A stretch of 64,000 bases of DNA from Macrotis lagotis. Taxonomy: Eukaryota > Chordata > Mammalia > Peramelemorphia > Peramelidae. The stretch is from NCBI RefSeq assembly GCF_037893015.1, contig NC_133666.1, forward strand, positions 618,126,974 through 618,190,973. The letters are read 5' to 3'. The notes below the pieces were generated by a model. It made no database searches. It was not told the origin of the DNA and saw nothing but the letters and a program-made list of their open reading frames with translations. Shown piece by piece: positions 22,340 through 32,554 of the stretch (positions are counted from its first letter, which is position 1; the number at the start of each line of letters is the position of its first letter). The translations under genes were made by a program, and so were the position numbers.

Positions 22340-22475
22340 CACTAGTGGAAGGATTGACTTTTTAATGAATTTTGGAGGCAGAATTCCCTGCTTATTTTAA
22401 GCAAGTTCCTTCTTAAAATTTCAGTTTCCTTGTTTGTAAAATAAAATACTTCTTAGCCCCCAATACTATGATTTT
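22340..22475 (+). mobile_element. MIR fragment
   Basis: 'aatttcagtttccttgtttg', 'taaaataaaatacttctta' at the MIR 3' end. Weak 5' half. Confidence 0.6.
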
Positions 22476-22640
22476 ATGTGTAAAAAAAAAAAGATAAACA
22501 GAAGAACTAACAGTGTCAAAAAAAAGAGGAAGTGACCAGGTTGTTAGACTAGCAAAGTCGTGGAATGCTGGATTAATTTCCCTGTGTTGGGCTTGGGTGA
22601 GGAATTCCTGCAATAATCTCCTCTTAGCTAGTAAAGAATG

Positions 22641-22872
22641 AGTGACTTGGTGGATAGAGTACCAATTCTGGAGTCAGGAAGACCTGAGTTCAAATCTAGA
22701 CTTAGACACTGACTATGACTCTGGACAAGTCACTCAATCCTGTTTGCCACAGTTTCCTCATATGTAAAACTAACTAGAAAAGGAAATGGCAAACCACTCT
22801 AGCATCTTTGCCAAGGAAACCCCAAAATGGGGTCACAAAGAGTCAGAAATGACTGAAATGATCAAATAACAA
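22641..22872 (+). mobile_element. MAR1-like SINE
   Basis: 'ttggtggatagagtaccaat', B box 'gagttcaaatctag', 'actctggacaagtcactcaa', 'ggaaatggcaaaccactcta', 'ggggtcacaaagagtcagaa'. Confidence 0.93.
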
Positions 22873-23539
22873 GCCACTTGTTTTCTACACTACAGTTATC
22901 TTCCAGAAGTCTTATTAGTCCTCCATGATCTGGAATCTATCTTGGAGACACCTTCCTCTAGGTCTGAAGGGAAATGGGACAGTGACTGGCTGGCACCCAA
23001 ATTTTTGAGTCCCTTTTGCCTGTCCTGGCCTCTTCCCTCCTTCCCCTAATAGTAATCACTATAATCAATGGTTTTAGTTTCACATCCTGGATCGGATGAG
23101 TGCCGGATCTGCTGAGCCATGTCCCTTCTTAGGTCCCCAGCTCTCCTATCTGAATCCTGCCCCTTTATCAATACTTCATCATCCATGTCCTCTCAGCTCC
23201 TAAGAGTCCTCTGGGATTCTGCTTTTGTTCCCCCTAGCTACAGAGGTCCTGAAATAAGCTCAGCCTCGGTCCTTTCCTCTTCTGATCAGGTCTGGGGAAA
23301 TAGGGTAGAGCTGGTCTACTATCAGGTCAGACCAAAACAGGTTTCTGAGAATCTCTTAGTTTATCATATATTGTGAAAGGAATGGCCCAGGATTTAAAAT
23401 ATTAGAGCTGGAAGAGATCTTTGAACATAAATGTCAAAACTGGAAGAGACCTTAGAACAAAGAGCATAGGAGGTCAGGACTGTAATAAAAAATAACAAAC
23501 CAAAGCAAAACAAAATATTTTCTTTCATTTCATCCATTT
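22873..23539. other. Unassigned stretch
   Basis: No transposon recognised. An 85-codon plus frame (23119-23376) is serine-rich with no known motif. 23480-23530 is A-rich. Confidence 0.35.
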
Positions 23540-23755
23540 CTTTCCATCATTTTAATGTTTCCAAACCTTTAATGTTATAATCCTGTAAGGTAGATGGTTT
23601 AAGTGTTAAAGTCTCCATTTTACATGTGATGAAGCTGGGGCTCAGAGAAGTTAATTGACATCTGTGATTATACACTTAGTAATTGCTGGAACCAGGATTT
23701 CAATCTAGATTTCTCCTGTCTACAAATCCAGTATAGTGTTCTTACAACTGAGAGA
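23540..23755 (-). mobile_element. MIR
   Basis: Antisense: 'ctccattttacatgtgatga', 'agctggggctcagagaag', 'accaggatttcaatctaga'. Confidence 0.75.
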
Positions 23756-24263
23756 AGGTCAGAGTTGTAAGTACCTTCATATTGCTTCATCTTACTGATA
23801 AGGAAAGTCATGCCAAGACAGGGAAAGGGGTCTGTTCAGCAGAGATGTCATTGTACCCCCCAGTTCTTTGGCTTCCAAATCTACTATCACTACCTTCATC
23901 ACTATATCATTGTTGTTATCTCTACTGTCATTATCATCACCACCACCATCTTTTCCAGGGACTTCCCTTGAGGTGAAGTAGGGAAATGAATTTTCTATCT
24001 AGTCTATAGATACATAGACCCAGCCCAATGGTATTGGGGCATATAGAGGAAGGGACTTAGATGAGAGTGGACAAATCTGCAGAATGGAACAAAGAGTAAA
24101 CTTGTAGGACTCTCTGTCTATCTCTGTCTCCAGTTACCCTGTGATCCCCTTCCCCTTTCTGTCTCTCTCTCCTCCCTTAGGTCTGGATCCCTAAAGATAT
24201 ACATTTTTTGGGGAAGGGATAAATTTCTTTGCCTTCAGTCCTTACTGAATATAAGGGACCATT

Positions 24264-24500
24264 TTGTTACTGTGTTGCTTCTAATTCTCTGTAACCCCAA
24301 TTGGGGTTTCCCGGCAAAGCTACTTGAGTGGTAAGCCATTTCCTTTTCCAACTCATTTTATAGATGAAGAAACAGGCAAACAGGGTTAAGTGACTTACCC
24401 AGGGTCATACAACCCGAAAAATGTCTAAGATTTGGATTTGAACTCAGCCCTCCTGATCACAGAGTTGGGACTCCATTCACTATGCCACTTCGCTGCCCTT
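24264..24500 (-). mobile_element. MAR1-like SINE
   Basis: Forward: 'ctctgtaaccccaattgggg', 'tttcccggcaaagctact', 'cagggttaagtgacttaccc', inverted B box 'ggatttgaactcag', and head 'gccacttcgctgccc'. Confidence 0.9.
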
Positions 24501-24539
24501 AAGGTTAGACTTTTATGGATAGGACCCTTAAAACCACTT

Positions 24540-24960
24540 GATTAAGCTCATTAGTTGACAAGAATTGTCTCACAATATGCTCCATAGATGGTGATTTAAC
24601 ATCAGCTTAAAGGCTTCCAATGACAGGAATCCCAGTTCCTCCAAGGGCACCCCATTTTCCCTTCAAACAACTAATATCAAGGAAATTTGATTTTGTATAA
24701 CTCTGCCCTAAGTTCTGCCCTATTAAATGTATTTATTCTCTGTTTCACATTCCAGTCCTCAAAATACTGAAGACAGCCACTGTGCCTAAATCTTGTCTGA
24801 GATATACACTCCCAACTCCTTCAGTGGATTCTTATAGGCTTATTGGTTCCCTTTTTATCATGGTCCCTGTCTTCTGGGAAAACTTCAATGGGCCAGTGTC
24901 TTTCCTTTCTGAAATGTGATACCCAGAATAGAATAGAATAGAATGCCTTGAGATATTGGG
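24540..24960 (-). mobile_element. CR1/L3-type LINE 3' region (antisense)
   Basis: 'aaggcttccaatgacaggaa', 'aagggcaccccattttccc', 'tactgaagacagccactgtg' and 'gaaatgtgatacccagaata' follow the reverse strand of the CR1/L3 3' end. Confidence 0.65.
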
Positions 24961-25032
24961 GAGGGTATTTATCAGTCTCATTCTGGACACTATAGTTCAT
25001 TGATGCAGCTTAAGAAGCTCTCTCCTCCTTTT

Positions 25033-25247
25033 CAAAGGTGTGGGGCTATGGATGTGTAACACTGAATATACTGTCAGACTTGGCTGAAGTGTTGCATAGT
25101 TTTGCTGAACTGTTTTGTTCTTTCTCTCTGTCTATTTTATTCTTTGTTATGAGGGATGGCTCTCTGGGGAAGGAAAGGGGGAGGAATATATTTAGAAATG
25201 AAGGTGATGCAAAAAATATCAATAAACATTTTTTAAAAATTATTGCA
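25033..25247 (+). mobile_element. LINE-like 3' tail with A-rich end
   Basis: Ends in 'gcaaaaaatatcaataaaca' then T/A-rich. Contains 'gagggatggctctctgggga'. I recognise this as a recurring marsupial retrotransposon 3' end but cannot assign the family. The opposed frames at 25038-25273 are shadows. Confidence 0.45.
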
Positions 25248-25409
25248 TAGTCAAGCAAAATGCATTCTGGCATTGGTCATGTTCAAAAGGTATAGGTCTC
25301 ATTCTGCACCCTGAGTCCATCACCTCTTTGTCAGGAGGTAGGTAGAATGCTCTGGAATTATTGACTAGGAAGGATGGGAGGGGGGGTGGAGAGAAATTAG
25401 ATTTTTGTT

Positions 25410-25710
25410 CATTGAAGCAGCTGAAGAGATACATTGGGTAAAATGCTAAGCCTGGGGTCAGTGAGACTTGTGTTCAAATTCAGTTTTGAACACCAGCTGT
25501 GTAATTCAGAGCAAATCGTTTAATCTCCCTGAGCCTCAGTTTTCTCAACTGCTAAAGCATTTGTCTCCTAGGGAATACCCCCCGATAGTATAATAGTATC
25601 TATCCCCCCAGAGTTTTGTGAGGAGCAAATGAGATAATATTTGTAAAGTGTTTAGCATAGTACCTGGCTCATAGAAGGGAATTAACAAATATCCCCTGCT
25701 CCTTCCCAAC
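25410..25710 (+). mobile_element. MAR/MIR-type SINE
   Basis: 'gaagcagctgaagagataca', 'ttcaaattcagttttgaaca', 'gagcctcagttttctcaact', 'gtgaggagcaaatgagataa', 'ttagcatagtacctggctca'. Confidence 0.82.
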
Positions 25711-25929
25711 TTGGAAAATAATTTTTTTCCAAAAAGAGGGAAAAGCAAATTACTGACATCCAAAAAGAAAAAGGAGAATTCACAATAAATAAAGAGATAA
25801 TAATGAAAATTATTAGAAAAAGTTTTAATAATGCAACTTAAGGTCAAATGAGCTTCTATGTCACAGTATTGACTTATGCTGTGCTTATAAACCTCTGAAA
25901 ACTGTTCTTTTTTTTCATAATAGCAATTA

Positions 25930-26110
25930 TTGTCTAGGCTGTCTCTTCCATCTATTCTTGTATAGTTGATTTTCTAAAGGACTCACCACTTATTCCTATT
26001 CAATTTCATGCTATTAGATTTATCTTTGTCTTTTTAACCCCAACATCTAGCATAGTGCCTATCTCATGGAAGGCTCTTAATAAATGCTTGCAGATTGACT
26101 AATTGATTCC
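25930..26110 (+). mobile_element. L2 3' end
   Basis: 'aaccccaacatctagcatag', 'tgcctatctcatggaaggct', 'cttaataaatgcttgcagat'. Confidence 0.8.
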
Positions 26111-26189
26111 CTCATTCAAGTCTGTAGATAATTTTTAGAATATGGATCCATCTTCCAAATGTTAGAGAACAGATAGGTTAGACTCCTTA

Positions 26190-26375
26190 TTGTGGAAGAG
26201 AATAAGTACTGGATTTTGAGTCAGGAAATGTGGGTACAAATCCTAGGTCTGATACTCCTTGTGTGATCTTGGGCAAATTACTTAACCTTTCTGGGTCCTG
26301 GGCTCCTCCTTGAAAAAATAAGATTTGATTGTATGACCTCTGTCTTTCTAGCTTGAAATCCATTGAATTTATTCT
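26190..26375 (+). mobile_element. MIR
   Basis: 'actggattttgagtcaggaa', 'gtgatcttgggcaaattact', 'tgtatgacctctgtctttct'. Confidence 0.85.
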
Positions 26376-26433
26376 TCTATGCTCCTTGTTGTCTGTAAAT
26401 TTGATTAAATAATACCATCTAAATCTCATTCAA

Positions 26434-26529
26434 TCTGACCTCAGACACTTAATAATTACCTAGCTGTGTGGCCTTGGGCAAGCCACTTAACCCCATTGCC
26501 TTGCAAAAACCTAAAAAAAAAAATCTAAA
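26434..26529 (+). mobile_element. 5'-truncated young SINE with 15 bp TSD
   Basis: Only the 3' half is present: 'gacctcagacacttaataat', 'gtggccttgggcaagccact', 'ccattgccttgcaaaaacct', A-tail. Perfect repeats ctaaatctcattcaa at 26419-26433 and 26530-26544 show insertion into the CR1/L3 relic. Confidence 0.95.
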
Positions 26530-26705
26530 CTAAATCTCATTCAAATCATTGACAAAAATGTTGGACAACTCAGGGCCAAAGACAGATCCCTGGGTACTCT
26601 ACTAGTACCTCCCTACAGGTGGATCTATGATTCACTGGGTTCAATCCTTCAATGAAGTCCGAATTCGCCTAACTAAACTTCAATCTAGCCACATCTCTCT
26701 AAAGT

Positions 26706-27055
26706 TATAGGATCATAGGATTTAGAAGTGGAAAGGATTTAGGGCTTCATTTAATTTAACCTCATTTTTTACGAAGGAGAAAACTGAGGCCCAGAAAGGT
26801 TAATTCACCCATAGTTACCCTGTTACCACAGGTAGCATGTATATAGCTCTTTAAGATGCTCTCATTTGAGCCTCAAAATAATTATTGATGTAGTTGCCAT
26901 TATTATCCCCATTTTTTGGATGAGGAAATAGAGGTTAAGTGACTTGTCTAGGTTCACACAGTTAATATAAGCAGGGTCATACAGCTAGTAAGTGCCTGAG
27001 TCTGAACTGAGGAACTCAGTTCTTGAAGATTCCAGGACAGTTCTCTACAACATTG
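26706..27055 (-). mobile_element. Two adjacent antisense MIR fragments
   Basis: First: 'gagaaaactgaggcccagaa' (about 26776). Second: 'ttggatgaggaaatagaggt' (about 26917) then 'catacagctagtaagtgcct'. Both lie within the CR1/L3 relic. Confidence 0.82.
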
Positions 27056-27401
27056 AGTTGTCCACTGCCTTGAACTATAAAACCAATGTCATTTCTACTC
27101 CAATCGCACTTCTACACTTGAACAACCACATGCATATCAGAATAGATTTTGTCAAATGCTTTGCTAAAATACAAGTATATTATGTCTATGGCATTCTACT
27201 GATCTACCCATATAATAACCCTATCTGAAAAGAAAATGAGATTAGTAAGCCATGACATTCTTTGTGAAGCCATGCTGGCTCTTAGCAGTTACCACTTCCT
27301 TTCTGGAATTCTCACAAATGCACTCTAAGCCCAGATGTGATGGGGGAGGAGTTGGCCCTGGAACCAATAGGGAAGCTATGACTGAAAACTGATTTTTTTG
27401 T

Positions 27402-27431
27402 GAAAACAAAACAAAAACAAAAACAAAAAAC
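27402..27431. repeat. (AAAAAC)n-like simple repeat
   Basis: Short A-rich run with regular C spacing. Confidence 0.85.
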
Positions 27432-27708
27432 CTGGGGTTCTGGTGAACTGCAAAGTCAACATTAATCAACAGAATGATCTTGGACCATGTTGAGAAAGGG
27501 ACTTAGTATTCAAAATGATGAAAGGAGCAGTTCCATTTGATTCTGTCCCAATCAAAATACATCTGTAAGATTGTGTCTATTCTACACTTTAGGAGGCACA
27601 TTGACAAGCTGGGGAGCGTGTCCAGAAGAAGCACCCTGGAACACCGAGATGACTTAAGGCCACCTCAATGAAAGAGATGGGAATATTTAACCCAAAGAAG
27701 GTGTGTGT

Positions 27709-27732
27709 GGGGTGGTGGTGGTGGTGGTGGTG
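27709..27732. repeat. (GGT)n microsatellite
   Basis: Eight GGT units directly after a GTGTGTG run. The antisense polyhistidine is an artefact. Confidence 0.93.
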
Positions 27733-27871
27733 AAGAAGATCCATTGCTTGATCCAAAGAGAGAGAAGTGGAGGAAACTGTAGAGAATGACTCTAGGAAAG
27801 GTCTAAACATCATGAGAGCTGTACAAAGGTAGAAAGAGGCAGGGAAAAGAGAAAAACACAGATATATACAC

Positions 27872-27901
27872 AGAGACAGAGAGAGACAGAGACAGAGAGA
27901 C

Positions 27902-27941
<40 letters not shown>
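27872..27941. repeat. (GA)n / (CAGAGA)n microsatellite
   Basis: CAGAGA units that become pure GA toward the right. Confidence 0.95.
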
Positions 27942-27947
<6 letters not shown>

Positions 27948-28054
27948 CTGTGATTGTTAGTATTCTGTTCAAATGGTCACTGGGTAACTATTTGTTGGGG
28001 GAATCTTGTCCAAGGAATTCTTACTCAGGTACATGACTGGTCCAGATCTTTCAG

Positions 28055-28260
28055 CTCCAAGACACAATCATTCTTTATCAAATGCCTTAGTGAAATCCAA
28101 GTATATTGTACCTCTACCATTCTCCTGATATACCAGTCTTGGAACCCTATGAGAAAGAAAAATCATTTGTTTGAACCCATGTGTTCTTGTTGAATCCCTG
28201 CTTGCACATGGGACTAAGAACTTTCCTTTCCCTTTCCGCATTTTCACAGCCTGAACCCAA
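28055..28260 (-). mobile_element. CR1/L3-type LINE, RT block (antisense)
   Basis: Reverse strand near 28075-28105 reads YLDFTKAFDK, the RT block of CR1-clade LINEs. It abuts a sense CR1/L3 piece, so two fragments lie tail to tail. Confidence 0.75.
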
Positions 28261-28319
28261 AGGCTGATGAGGGGTAAAAAGCAAGAATTTGTCCTTGATT
28301 CCAATTCTCTCCCTTTCTT

Positions 28320-28560
28320 CCTGTCTTTCATTTCCTCTCTGTTTCTTTATTGCACTCATGTTCACTTGTCTCTGATTGTCCCTTTCTATGGAATACAATC
28401 TCACTCTTTCTTTGTCTCTAATTTCTCCTTGTAGAAATTGTATCTCTCTATTTCAGTCTCTAATCTCTCAGTTTCTGTGTTTCTGCTGTGTATTAGTTTC
28501 TCACTCTCTTTTGTGTTTCTTTATATGTCTTTGAGTCCTCTTGGCTTGCCTTCTTCTCTC
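28320..28560. repeat. Pyrimidine-rich low-complexity sequence
   Basis: Many 'tctctg' and 'tttct' words similar to 12640-12870. No gene. Confidence 0.55.
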
Positions 28561-28589
28561 CTCTATGTCAGGCCCAAGGGGATAATAGT

Positions 28590-28760
28590 CTTGGCTCTGG
28601 GGCCTGGACACTTATCCCATCTTGGAACCGTCAGTTGGACTCTCCCTAAAAGAGGAAACTTAATCAATTATCCTGGGAGGCCTGGTCTCTAAATGACAGA
28701 ACCAGCAATTTTATGGGTCTTGGAAAATCCTGCCTGGGGATCGATGAGGACAGAGAGCTA
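28590..28760. promoter_or_regulatory. Candidate conserved non-coding element
   Basis: Repeat-free island with 'aaccgtcagttgg' (MYB-like pair, about 28626-28638) and 'ttaatcaatta' (homeodomain core, 28660-28670). Support is composition and absence of repeats only. Confidence 0.35.
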
Positions 28761-28984
28761 CTCTCTCAATCCTTGGCCCAGCTAGGAACCCAGATCAGTA
28801 AAGCTCCATCACTGTCTCTTCATATCTTTAGCTTTGGGCCCTGGGGAAGCTGAAGAGCCATATCATGTCCCTTTGCTCCTTCTCCTCCAGGAAGCCTTCC
28901 TTAAATAAACCCGTTCAATTAGGACCAGTCCTTTGATCAGCAACCTATCCACTTTTGTTCTGCCCTAGGCAACTACCTCCCTGC

Positions 28985-29205
28985 TAAGAATCACAAATCC
29001 AGACTCATAGGGACTTCAGAGGTCACTAGTCCAGCCTCCATACAGGACATATATCCTCCATGACTACCCTGATAAGAGGTTGTCTAGATTCTGATTGAAT
29101 ACTTACAGCAATGAGACCCTCACTACCTATCAGTGCGGTTAATTTCTTTATGAGACAGCTCTGATTATTAGATCATCCTTTATAAAGCCTATTGGAATGA
29201 AGCAG
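28985..29205 (-). mobile_element. CR1/L3-type LINE 3' end (antisense)
   Basis: 'cagaggtcactagtccagcc', 'attgaatacttacagcaatg', 'gagaccctcactacctatca', 'gagacagctctgattattag'. Confidence 0.75.
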
Positions 29206-29335
29206 AATGATTCTAATCCCTCTTCAGGTAGAAGGAAGTATCATCTCCTTTGCTTCTTTATTACTTGGACAATGTCTGTAGTGTTGTTTCTTGGGATGAG
29301 ATGTGTGCTTATATCTGTCTCTGGGTCTATATTTG

Positions 29336-29378
29336 TCTCTGTGTGTGTATGTATATGTGTGTGTGTGTGTGTGTGTGC
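29336..29378. repeat. (TG)n microsatellite
   Basis: TG/TA dinucleotides in a wider 'tgtctctgtg' context at 29270-29480. Frames on both strands are artefacts. Confidence 0.93.
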
Positions 29379-29859
29379 ATTCTTCTGCAAGCAAGTATGG
29401 ATGATTTGGGGTTTGTATGTTTGTATATGGGTCTATATATCTCTGTGGGTAAGATTGCATATGTGTTCTCATTGAGGTTTGTAGATCTAGGGGAGCTCTG
29501 ATTCTTCCAAGACCAGAAAGAGAGGTGTTGGAATCTACAACTCAGCTTGGGTAATCAGGTTATTTAGAGAGGATGACCTTAGCTGAGGCTGAGGTTTGTC
29601 TAAGAGCTACTTCTGTCCTCCTTCCCAGACCCCTTTTTAGGACCTTGTTTCACATGGAGGGAGAATGTGACAATAAACAGACAGAGAGGAAGACAGATGT
29701 ATAAAGGATCTGAGATTTCCAAAGCTGATTCTAGGACTCAGCTTATTCATTTTGCCTGATTCAGTGGTTAATAGAGATAGATAGGCAAATGATGAGAGGG
29801 TAGGGGGAGCCATGGGGGGGGTCGGGGAAAGAGAGACAGAGAGACAGACATAGAGAGTA

Positions 29860-30165
29860 AGAGGTGAGAGAAAGAGATAAAGAGAAAAGAAGAAGAAGAA
29901 GAAGAAGAAGAAGAAGAAGAAGAAGGAGAAGGAGAAAGAAAGAAAGAAAGAAAGAAAGAAAAAGAAAAGAAGAGGGAGAAAAAGAAGAGAAAGAAAAAAG
30001 GGAGAGAAGAAGATAGAAGAAAGAAAGATGTGAGAGGGAGGGAGGGAAGAGAGAAAAGGAAAGAAAGAAAGGAAAAAGAGAAAGAAGAATTAGAAGTGGA
30101 CAGATTGAGAGACAAAGGCAGTAGAAGAGGAAAAGAGAAAGAGAAGAAAGGAGGGGGGGAGGCCT
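29860..30165. repeat. Polypurine tract with (GAA)n and (GAAA)n
   Basis: About 300 bp nearly all A/G. Pure GAA at 29889-29925 and GAAA at 29936-29960. The antisense serine/phenylalanine frame is an artefact. Confidence 0.95.
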
Positions 30166-30275
30166 AGGAGCCAGAGGCAGGAGGATTGATTTCCGAGTTG
30201 GGGTGTGGGGCAGTTTGTGTTTCTAATGGTCCCTAAAGCCCCGTCATCCACAGTGCTGAGCTCAGCACCTAGGTG
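30166..30275. promoter_or_regulatory. Candidate conserved non-coding element, weak
   Basis: Repeat-free ~110 bp with 'aggattgatttccgag', 'tttctaatggtcc' and 'gctgagctcagc' (a perfect palindrome). No other support. Confidence 0.3.
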
Positions 30276-30324
30276 GGGGAAGGAAGGAAGAGGGCAGGGC
30301 TGGAAGGCAAACTAGTCTCTCTAC

Positions 30325-30745
30325 AGGGGCAAAGGCAGTGTAGTCTATTGGGAAGGGCCTGGATTTCCAGTCCAAGCATCTGCTTTATTTCTTTCTACTA
30401 TACAACTTTTGGTAAAGCATAACTTTTGGGGGGTTTCAGTTTCCTCATTGTAAATTGGGGGTCAGATTGTATCAAGGGTTTTTTTACTTGAGGTTCATGC
30501 ACCCCCTTCCAAAAGGGAGATGGCTAGATTGCAGGGGAGTTATAAACTTGGATGGGAACAATTTAGATCTTTATTTCCACTATCCTTAGGTAATCCTATG
30601 AATTTTATCTTATGTATTTAAAAACATTAATTTGAGAAGGGTCCCATAGGTTTCACCAGAAAACTAAAGGGTACTTAACAAAGAGTTAAGAACCCTGAGT
30701 CAGATGATTTCTATGGTCCTTCCAAGCCTTCAAACCTATGCTTCT
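30325..30745 (+). mobile_element. MIR interrupted by a DNA transposon
   Basis: Left half 'ggggtttcagtttcctcatt' and 'gtaaattgggggtcagat' joins right half 'gatgatttctatggtccttc' once 30468-30698 is removed. Confidence 0.85.
30468..30698. mobile_element. Non-autonomous hAT-type DNA transposon
   Basis: Ends are inverted: 'caagggttttttta' left and 'gagttaagaaccctga' right. Interior words 'gagttataaacttggatggg' and 'gagaagggtcccataggttt' fit known mammalian hAT short elements. The MIR word gtcagat is duplicated at 30461-30467 and 30699-30705, as expected for an hAT 8 bp target duplication. Confidence 0.75.
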
Positions 30746-31039
30746 TTGAACAGAATTCCCTGAGGGCTGAGGTCACATCTTGTCCAGACCCCTCACAGTC
30801 CCTGCAAGATGGCAGGAGCTAAGATTCTGGGCCAAATAGCTCTGGCAGCCCTGATACCTCAACCTTGGTGATGCTCCTTTATTCACCTCCATCACACAAT
30901 AGGGGCAAAGCCTGAGGTAGGGTAGAGGAGAACCTGGGCCCAGATTAATCCCTAGAACTGACATCACATGAGAAATTTCTGCAACCATCTCCATCCCAGG
31001 AACAAGAAGGATGGTTTGGGGGAAATGAGAAATCTAGAA

Positions 31040-31465
31040 CCTTAAGAGTTTTCATTCATACAATTGTGTTTCCTTAGACCCCCCCAGAATCTTGAGCTGA
31101 AGGAATACTGGAATCTGTTCATTTTTCATTCTTATCCTCTATTAGAAGGTGGTGTAATGGATAGCTCTCAAGACCTAGAGTTGGGGAGACTCCCCTTCAT
31201 AAGTTCACAGATATTTACCAGCTGTGTGATCTTCCAAAAAAATTAGCCCGTATACTTCAGTTTCTTCCTTTGTAAAATGAGCTGGAGAAGGCAATATCAA
31301 CACTCCAGTTATCTTAACCAAGAAAATCCCAAAAGAGAAACAAACAACTGAATGAAAACAAAAAGAACATCCCCTAGTAGATTGTAAGCTCTTTGAGGGT
31401 AGGGATTTTTGCATCTTTCCTCCTTGTATCTCCAGCCTCTAGAATAGTTCCTAGTACATGGTAAG
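31040..31465 (+). mobile_element. L2 3' end split by a SINE
   Basis: Right part 'agtagattgtaagctctttg' and 'agggtagggatttttgcat' is the L2 tail (31368-31465). The left part at 31100-31149 is weaker. Confidence 0.75.
31150..31367 (+). mobile_element. MAR1-like SINE
   Basis: 'ggtggtgtaatggatagctc', 'ccagctgtgtgatcttcc', 'atgagctggagaaggcaata', 'ttaaccaagaaaatcccaaa'. Confidence 0.88.
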
Positions 31466-31489
31466 AATTAAAATCTTAAATTCTCAATA

Positions 31490-31955
31490 ATAACAATAGC
31501 TGTCACTTTAGGATTTTACAGGTTGATTTACATACACTATCTCCTTGTTGCTTCACTTGTGGTCATTACCACAAAGCCCTGTGATTTCATTGGTGTGGAA
31601 ACTATTGCTACCAGCTTGCTGATCTGCACCACATCTATAATTTATGCAGAGTCTTAGAGAGCTTCCTGAGATTCCAGAGGGTTAAACGATTTGCCCCTTA
31701 GTCTCACAGCTTGTAAGTACCAGATCGGGGATTTGAACCTTGCTGTCTTTCGGTCTCCAGGTCCAGCCCTCAATCTGCTATTAGCCTGCATTGCCTTTCC
31801 CAGGAAGGAGGCAGGGTTTTTATTAATCTCATGAGGGGGTGGGAGATCAGAGACATTAAATGACTTTTCTGGTCACTCAGTGAGCCAGTGTTAGATTCAT
31901 AGCTTGAATCCAGACTTTTCTAATTCTCAGTGAGTTGCCTTTGTCTTGTATCCAC
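31490..31955 (-). mobile_element. Two antisense MIR-type fragments
   Basis: First (31490-31800): 'aacgatttgccccttagtct', 'gggatttgaaccttgctgtc'. Second (31810-31955): 'ttaaatgacttttctggtca', 'gcttgaatccagacttttct'. Confidence 0.7.
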
Positions 31956-32339
31956 ACTCAAGAGACCCAGAGTCATGAAATATCTAAGAGTACAGAGGGG
32001 TGGGAGTTACTGTTTCCTCCAGCAAACTTCTTCCAGAATCGAAGGAAGAGACCCTGAGGTGAGGCTGGATAGCGACTGTTCCCCAACTTCCACCTCCTTC
32101 CTGAGGGGAAACGGGAAAGGGAGGGAGTGAGCAGAGAGAAGACACAGCAGAGGGGAAGGGGAGGAGGGAGAGGAGCAGGAGAACTCTACTTCCCCTCTCT
32201 GACTTCCTTCCAAGTGATTTCAGAGACAGCTCATTAATCAAGAGGAAGGTCTTGAGGTCTTAGAGATGTGAACCATCATCTCCCTCTCCCCAGGGTGAAG
32301 TGGGTAAGGGTGAGGAGGAGAGGGAAGGGGCGGGGGAGT

Positions 32340-32505
32340 TTGAAACTCAATGAGATTTAGAATCCTACATTTCCAGATGAAAGAAACCTGGTTCAGTTAC
32401 CTTATTTGACAGGTGAGAAAACTGTGGTCCAGGAGGGGAAGGGACTTGTCCAGTGTCACATGGGAAATAAGTATTAGGTCCAGGGCTTCAAAGTCAACTT
32501 TTTTT
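32340..32505 (-). mobile_element. MIR
   Basis: 'tgacaggtgagaaaactgtg', 'gggacttgtccagtgtcaca'. Confidence 0.78.
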
Positions 32506-32554
32506 TTCTCTTGAGAATAAGTCTTCCACTTCCCTGTATCAGTGTGACAAAATC

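Larger units (their letters stand above)
21015..22640 (+). mobile_element. CR1/L3-type LINE, reverse-transcriptase relic
   Basis: Translation recovers RT blocks in order. MDFSRVFGRV (about 21038-21070) is the decayed 'DFSKAFDTV' block. EVPQG (about 21215) and FNIF come next, then decayed 'ADD' context at 21297-21310 (ttagcagatgatgtgaaact). 'agtggactgcaaatttgcta' (21544) is the expected downstream block. Stops and frameshifts throughout; not functional. Interrupted by a GA repeat and three SINEs. Confidence 0.8.
26376..27370 (-). mobile_element. CR1/L3-type LINE, RT region (antisense)
   Basis: On the reverse strand 27151-27180 reads IYLYFSKAFD, the 'YLDFSKAFD' block of CR1-clade RT with one change. 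The downstream part 'aaaaatgttggacaactca' (26558) and 'agggccaaagacagatccct' has the expected reverse order. Interrupted by a truncated SINE and two antisense MIRs. Confidence 0.8.
27560..28050 (+). mobile_element. CR1/L3-type LINE, RT C-terminal end
   Basis: 'ggaggcacattgacaagctg' near 27592 encodes the DIDKL-type block. 'tttgttgggggaatcttgtc' and 'ttactcaggtacatgactgg' match the CR1/L3 3' end. GGT and GA arrays expanded inside it. Confidence 0.72.

Noticed and set aside
27589..27972. 127-codon antisense frame with a polyhistidine run
   Set aside because: Built from GGT and GA arrays over a CR1/L3 relic.
29768..30115. 115-codon antisense frame
   Set aside because: Serine/phenylalanine product of the GAA/GAAA polypurine tract.
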